The position numbers were made by a program, and so were the translations under genes. Positions 60,780 through 64,000 of a DNA stretch of 64,000 nucleotides are shown one piece after another; positions within the stretch are counted from its first letter, which is position 1, and each line of letters starts with the position of its first letter. Below the pieces are notes generated by a model. It made no database searches. It was not told the DNA's origin and saw only the letters and a list, made by a program, of their open reading frames with translations. Origin of the DNA: Magnetospirillum sp. XM-1 (lineage in GTDB: Bacteria; Pseudomonadota; Alphaproteobacteria; Rhodospirillales; Magnetospirillaceae); contig NZ_LN997848.1 of assembly GCF_001511835.1 (NCBI RefSeq), forward strand, positions 2,384,001 through 2,448,000, read 5' to 3'.

Positions 60780-60814
60780 CCAAATCCCGATGAGTTCTGC
60801 TCATCGGGATTTGG
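60780..60814. terminator. Strong hairpin after the catabolic operon
   Basis: Perfect 15-bp arms CCAAATCCCGATGAG (60780-60794) and CTCATCGGGATTTGG (60800-60814) with a five-base loop, just past the SDR stop codon. Likely terminator for the minus-strand operon. Confidence 0.7.
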
Positions 60815-60816
60815 CG

Positions 60817-61647
60817 TTACATGATGAAGCCGCCGGTACACATCACCACTTCACCGGTGATGTAGTCGGCTTCGGGCAAACACAGCAGATAGACGGCGCC
60901 GGCGGCTTCCTCGGGGGTGCCGCCGCGGCCCAGCGGGATCATCTTGCTCATGGTGTCGAGCAGGTCGGGGTTGACCCCCATCTTGATCTCGATGCCGTGG
61001 GTCTTGTGGCTTTCCTCCTGGCCCGACCCGGCAGGCTTGGTCATGCGGGTCTTGATCCAACCGAAGGCGACGCAGTTGACGTTGACGCCGTAGCGCCCCC
61101 ATTCCTTGGCCATGGTCTTGGTGACGCCCACCAGGGCCGACTTGCCGGCGCCGTAGGCGATCTGGCCGGGATTGCCGCAGATGCCGCCCATGGACGAGAC
61201 GTTGACCACCTTGCGGGTCACCACCTCGCCCTTCTCCTTCTCCGCCTTGGTGGCCGAGCGGATGTAGTCCGAGGCGGCGCGCAGCACCCTAAAAGGGGCG
61301 GTGGCGTGGACGTCGAGCATGGCGTACCACTGCTCGTCGGTGACCTTCTGGATCACCCCGTCCCAGGGATAGCCGGCGTTGTTGACGATGATGTCGAGCC
61401 GTCCGAAGCCTTCCAGCGCCGCCTTGACGATGCGGTCGCCGAAATCCTTGGCGGTGACGTCGCCCACCACGGCCAGGGCGTCGGAGCCCAGCGCCTTGAT
61501 CATGGCCACCGTCTCGGCCGCCGGGCCTTCGTCCAGGTCGTTGATCACCACCTTGGCGCCTTCCTTGGCCAGCTTCAGCGCGATGGCCTGGCCGATGCCG
61601 CGTCCCGATCCGGTGACCAGCGCCACCTTGCCGTTCAGCTTGCTCAT
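60817..61647 (-). CDS. Short-chain dehydrogenase/reductase (SDR)
   Basis: 276 residues. The NAD(P)-binding TGSGRGIG (residues 12-19), DVTAKDF, NNAGYPWDG, catalytic Ser in VVNVSSMGG and YGAGKSALVG with the Y-x-x-x-K pair are all in place. NDLDEG after the second strand has an acidic residue, favouring NAD. An inserted segment near SATKAEKEKGEVVTRK is unusual. It is probably a 3-hydroxyacyl-CoA or alicyclic alcohol dehydrogenase, given the CoA-transferase 28 bases upstream. Confidence 0.9.
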   Translation of the reverse strand: MSKLNGKVALVTGSGRGIGQAIALKLAKEGAKVVINDLDEGPAAETVAMIKALGSDALAVVGDVTAKDFGDRIVKAALEGFGRLDIIVNNAGYPWDGVIQKVTDEQWYAMLDVHATAPFRVLRAASDYIRSATKAEKEKGEVVTRKVVNVSSMGGICGNPGQIAYGAGKSALVGVTKTMAKEWGRYGVNVNCVAFGWIKTRMTKPAGSGQEESHKTHGIEIKMGVNPDLLDTMSKMIPLGRGGTPEEAAGAVYLLCLPEADYITGEVVMCTGGFIM

Positions 61648-61675
61648 GAGATGTGTCCTCCCGGGTTCTTGTTGA

Positions 61676-62875
61676 TTAAGCCGATTGCGGCACGATGCCC
61701 GACCGGGCGAGGTCGTCGTAATCGCCGCCCCGGATGCCGGCCTGGGCCAGCACGGCGCGGGTGTGTTCGCCGTAATGGGGCGGGAAGGGGAACGAGGTGT
61801 CCCGCCCGGCCAGATCCACCGCCATGGGCTGCATGCGCACCTTGCGCCCGTCGGGCAGGCGGGTGGAGGTCAGCTTGGACTCCAGCGCGTCGAGCTTGCG
61901 CACCTGTCGGATGTCGTTGATGGGGGCGTTGGGGATGGTGGCCTTGCGGAAGTCGCCAGCCAGTTCGGCGGTGGTGTGGCGGCTTGTCACCGCCTTCATG
62001 TCCACCTGGATGGCCTCGCGGTCGGCGTGGCGGCCCTGGTTGGTCTCGCGCCCCGCCTTGGCGACGGGGGCGAAGCGGGGCAGCTCGGTCAGCCGCCGCC
62101 ACTGCACGTCCGAGCCGATGGCGACGAAGATGTAGCCGTCCGCCGTGGGATAGGCGTTGGTGGGGATGAACTTGCGGTGCTCGTTGCCGCAGCGCGTGAT
62201 CTCGATGGGATCGCAGCCGAAATCCACCAGCGGCAGGGTGGTGATCAGCCAGGACGCTGCCGCCTGCAGCATGGAGACGTCGATGCGCGAGCCCTTGCCC
62301 GTCTCGGCCCGCTCGGCCAGCGCCAGACAGACCCCGGCATAGACCTCGTCGCCGGCCTTGAGATCGATGATCGGCACGCCGGCCAGGGTGGGCGGGCCGC
62401 CCGCCTCGCCGGTCAGCTCCATGTAGCCGGCCATGGCCTGCAGCGCCGGGTCGTAGCCGGGCACGTCGGGATAGTCCGGCCCCATGGCCGAGATGCCGGC
62501 CCAGATCAGGTCGGGCTTCACCTTGGACAGGGTCTCGTAGTCGATGCCCAGCGGCTTATAGCGCGACGGCAGGGTGTTGGAGCAGAACACGTCGGCATTA
62601 AGCGAGCGGACCAGATGGCGCAAGACCTCCTGGCCCTTGTCCTCCTTGAGGTTGATGGCCACCGCCTCCTTGCCCACGTTGGGGGCGACGAAGTAGGAGC
62701 GGCGGTCGTCGTCGGCCACCACCGAGCCGATATAGCGGTTGGGATCGCCCGGCAGGCCGGGGCCCGCACCGAAGGATTCGATGCGGATCACCCGCCAGCC
62801 CAGGTGGACGAAGCGCAGCGTCGCATAGGGCAGCGACAGCGCCTGTTCCATGGAGAGGACGACGCGCGGCTTCAT
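61676..62875 (-). CDS. CaiB/BaiF-type (class III) CoA-transferase
   Basis: 399 residues. Typical class III features: [60 protein letters not shown], the substrate/CoA region [20 protein letters not shown] and [18 protein letters not shown]. The catalytic Asp is expected in the central region around [16 protein letters not shown]. It moves CoA between carboxylic acids. ATG 62875 overlaps the hydroxylase stop codon by four bases. With the SDR and the molybdenum hydroxylase it suggests breakdown of an aromatic or alicyclic acid via CoA thioesters; the substrate is not evident. Confidence 0.9.
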   Translation of the reverse strand: MKPRVVLSMEQALSLPYATLRFVHLGWRVIRIESFGAGPGLPGDPNRYIGSVVADDDRRSYFVAPNVGKEAVAINLKEDKGQEVLRHLVRSLNADVFCSNTLPSRYKPLGIDYETLSKVKPDLIWAGISAMGPDYPDVPGYDPALQAMAGYMELTGEAGGPPTLAGVPIIDLKAGDEVYAGVCLALAERAETGKGSRIDVSMLQAAASWLITTLPLVDFGCDPIEITRCGNEHRKFIPTNAYPTADGYIFVAIGSDVQWRRLTELPRFAPVAKAGRETNQGRHADREAIQVDMKAVTSRHTTAELAGDFRKATIPNAPINDIRQVRKLDALESKLTSTRLPDGRKVRMQPMAVDLAGRDTSFPFPPHYGEHTRAVLAQAGIRGGDYDDLARSGIVPQSA

Positions 62876-64000
62876 AGCGGCCGTCCTTTCAGCGCCGAAT
62901 AGACCCGCTCGGGCGTGAAGGGCAGGCTGGAGATGCGCACGCCGGTGGCGTTCTCGATGGCATTGGCCACGGCCGCCGCCATGCAGATGGACGGGGCCTC
63001 GCCCACGCCCTTGGCGCCCTGGGGGCCCTCGCCGTCCATGGTCTCGATGAACTGAATGTCCATCTCGGGGATTTCCGGCGCGGTGATCAGCTTGTAATCG
63101 CGGAAGGCGGGGTTGACCAGATGGCCTTCGACCACCGGCATGTCCTCGCACAGCGCATAGCCCTGGCCCATGATGATGCCGCCCTCGATCTGGCCCTCGA
63201 TGCCCATCTCGTTCAAGACGCGGCCCACGTCGTGGGCGGCCCAGACCTTGAGCAGCTTGACGATGCCGGTGTCGGTGTCCACCTCCACCTCCACCACCTG
63301 GGTGGCCCAGGCGTAGGCGGCCGAGACGTCGCCCTTGAAGCCCTTGTCCTGGTGGACCGAGGGCGGCTCATAGTAGTTGGTGGTCATCACCAGTTCGGCC
63401 TTGTCCGAGAAGTGCAACTGGCGCAGCATCTTGCCCAGCGGCATGATCTTCTCGCCGTCGCTGGCGCGCACGATGTTGCCGCCCTTGAGGTCCATCTCCT
63501 CGGCCGCCATGTTGGACACGGTGGCGGCGGCGGCCAGGATCTTGTCCTTGGCCTTGCGCGCCGCGCCGATGGCCGAGTTGCCGGCGATGAAGGTGGTGCG
63601 GCTGGCATGCACGCCCACGTCCCACGGCGTGATGTCGGTGTCGTTGTTGACCACCGTCACCGCGCTCATGGGCACGCCCAGCTCCTCGCATACCAGCTGG
63701 GCCAGCACGGTCTCCGAGCCCTGGCCGATCTCGGACGCGCCGGTCATGATGGTGACGTGGCCGAAATCGTCGAGCTTCAGGATGGTGCCGCAGCCGTCTG
63801 AAGGGTAGATCTTGGCGCCGCCGCCCACGTGCAGCATGGAGGCCATGCCGACGCCCCGGCGAATGCCGGACAGCCCCTTGGCGGCGCCCAGCGCCTTGCG
63901 CTTCTCGGCATAGCCAGAGCGCCCGGCGGCGGTCTCCAGGCAATCCTTGAAGCCGCAGGTCTTGAAGTGCATGCCCTGGCCGGTGATCTCGCCCGCGACT
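62872..64000 (-). CDS. Molybdenum hydroxylase large subunit (xanthine dehydrogenase family), C-terminal part
   Basis: The frame is open to the window edge, so only about 375 C-terminal residues are seen. Features of the molybdopterin-binding domains: [67 protein letters not shown] and the catalytic Glu in [20 protein letters not shown]. Relatives include 4-hydroxybenzoyl-CoA reductase and other CoA-ester hydroxylases. The coupling to a CoA-transferase gene favours a CoA-ester substrate. FAD and Fe-S subunits would lie outside the window. Confidence 0.88.
   Translation of the reverse strand, partial: VAGEITGQGMHFKTCGFKDCLETAAGRSGYAEKRKALGAAKGLSGIRRGVGMASMLHVGGGAKIYPSDGCGTILKLDDFGHVTIMTGASEIGQGSETVLAQLVCEELGVPMSAVTVVNNDTDITPWDVGVHASRTTFIAGNSAIGAARKAKDKILAAAATVSNMAAEEMDLKGGNIVRASDGEKIMPLGKMLRQLHFSDKAELVMTTNYYEPPSVHQDKGFKGDVSAAYAWATQVVEVEVDTDTGIVKLLKVWAAHDVGRVLNEMGIEGQIEGGIIMGQGYALCEDMPVVEGHLVNPAFRDYKLITAPEIPEMDIQFIETMDGEGPQGAKGVGEAPSICMAAAVANAIENATGVRISSLPFTPERVYSALKGRPL

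Noticed and set aside
1..64000. tRNA, rRNA or riboswitch genes
   Set aside because: I looked for tRNA cloverleaf patterns, rRNA sequence and common riboswitch cores and recognised none; a covariance-model search would be decisive.

Overview
The window looks like the chromosome of a magnetotactic alphaproteobacterium of the genus Magnetospirillum (M. magneticum / M. magnetotacticum type). The diagnostic feature is a complete mamXY-type magnetosome operon, mamY-mamX-mamZ-ftsZm (1377-6363, minus strand). Close by are a second set of magnetosome genes (a MamF/MmsF-like protein and an Mms5/MamD-like protein with the Leu-Gly repeat, 15450-16414) and a feoAB ferrous-iron uptake unit. Coding is GC-rich throughout, except for one AT-rich gene at 46-47 kb. 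I saw no rRNA, tRNA or CRISPR array.

Layout. 1-1341: end of a cation-diffusion-facilitator metal exporter and a UPF0060 membrane protein. 1377-6363: mamXY operon. 6668-9557: a TerY-P-like triad (vWA protein, PP2C phosphatase, protein kinase). 9558-11050: an IS5-type remnant split by an IS630 element. 11092-15370: OprB-like porin, feoA, feoB (with an unusual P-loop), a Cys-rich FeoB-associated microprotein and a small membrane protein. 15450-16414: MamF-like and Mms5-like genes. 16742-18822: a second vWA + kinase pair without the phosphatase. 19139-31273: a transposon graveyard (IS630, IS91, a miniature IS66 derivative, IS110, IS630 fragment, IS5). It encloses a HEAT-repeat gene cluster, a FecR-domain gene cut by an IS91 end, and a small gene preceded by a repeated leader. 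31276-39747: signalling genes (broken response regulator, REC-histidine kinase, REC-HD-GYP phosphodiesterase, periplasmic histidine phosphatase, large PAS hybrid kinase cut in its Hpt domain). 40795-47302: a tight minus-strand biosynthetic operon. 48209-51160: histidine phosphatase, replication-protein fragment and a caspase-like lipoprotein. 51160-59373: nested IS elements (IS5 containing IS91; IS3 containing IS481 containing IS5). 59425-64000: ABC substrate-binding protein, SDR dehydrogenase, CaiB-type CoA-transferase and molybdenum hydroxylase, probably core catabolic genes.

How genes work together. MamY, MamX, MamZ and FtsZm act in magnetosome membrane growth and iron redox control of magnetite formation. 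FeoAB, the porin and the Mms5/MamF-like proteins fit the same iron and biomineral theme, so 1.4-16.4 kb reads as part of a magnetosome island. The two TerY/kinase modules flank the feo-mms block. The 41-46 kb operon matches, enzyme for enzyme, the known Campylobacter jejuni pathway to the phosphoramidate (MeOPN) donor: glutamine kinase, phosphoglutamine cytidylyltransferase, gamma-glutamyl hydrolase and CysC-like kinase. It adds a methyltransferase and, upstream, a sulfotransferase-like protein that could be the transfer enzyme. This is the most interesting system in the window.

Three things deserve most attention: the phosphoramidate-like operon, the paired TerY-P modules inside magnetosome territory, and a three-copy family of about 0.4 kb leaders (27.5, 28.4 and 54.6-55.0 kb) tied to a small gene of unknown function.
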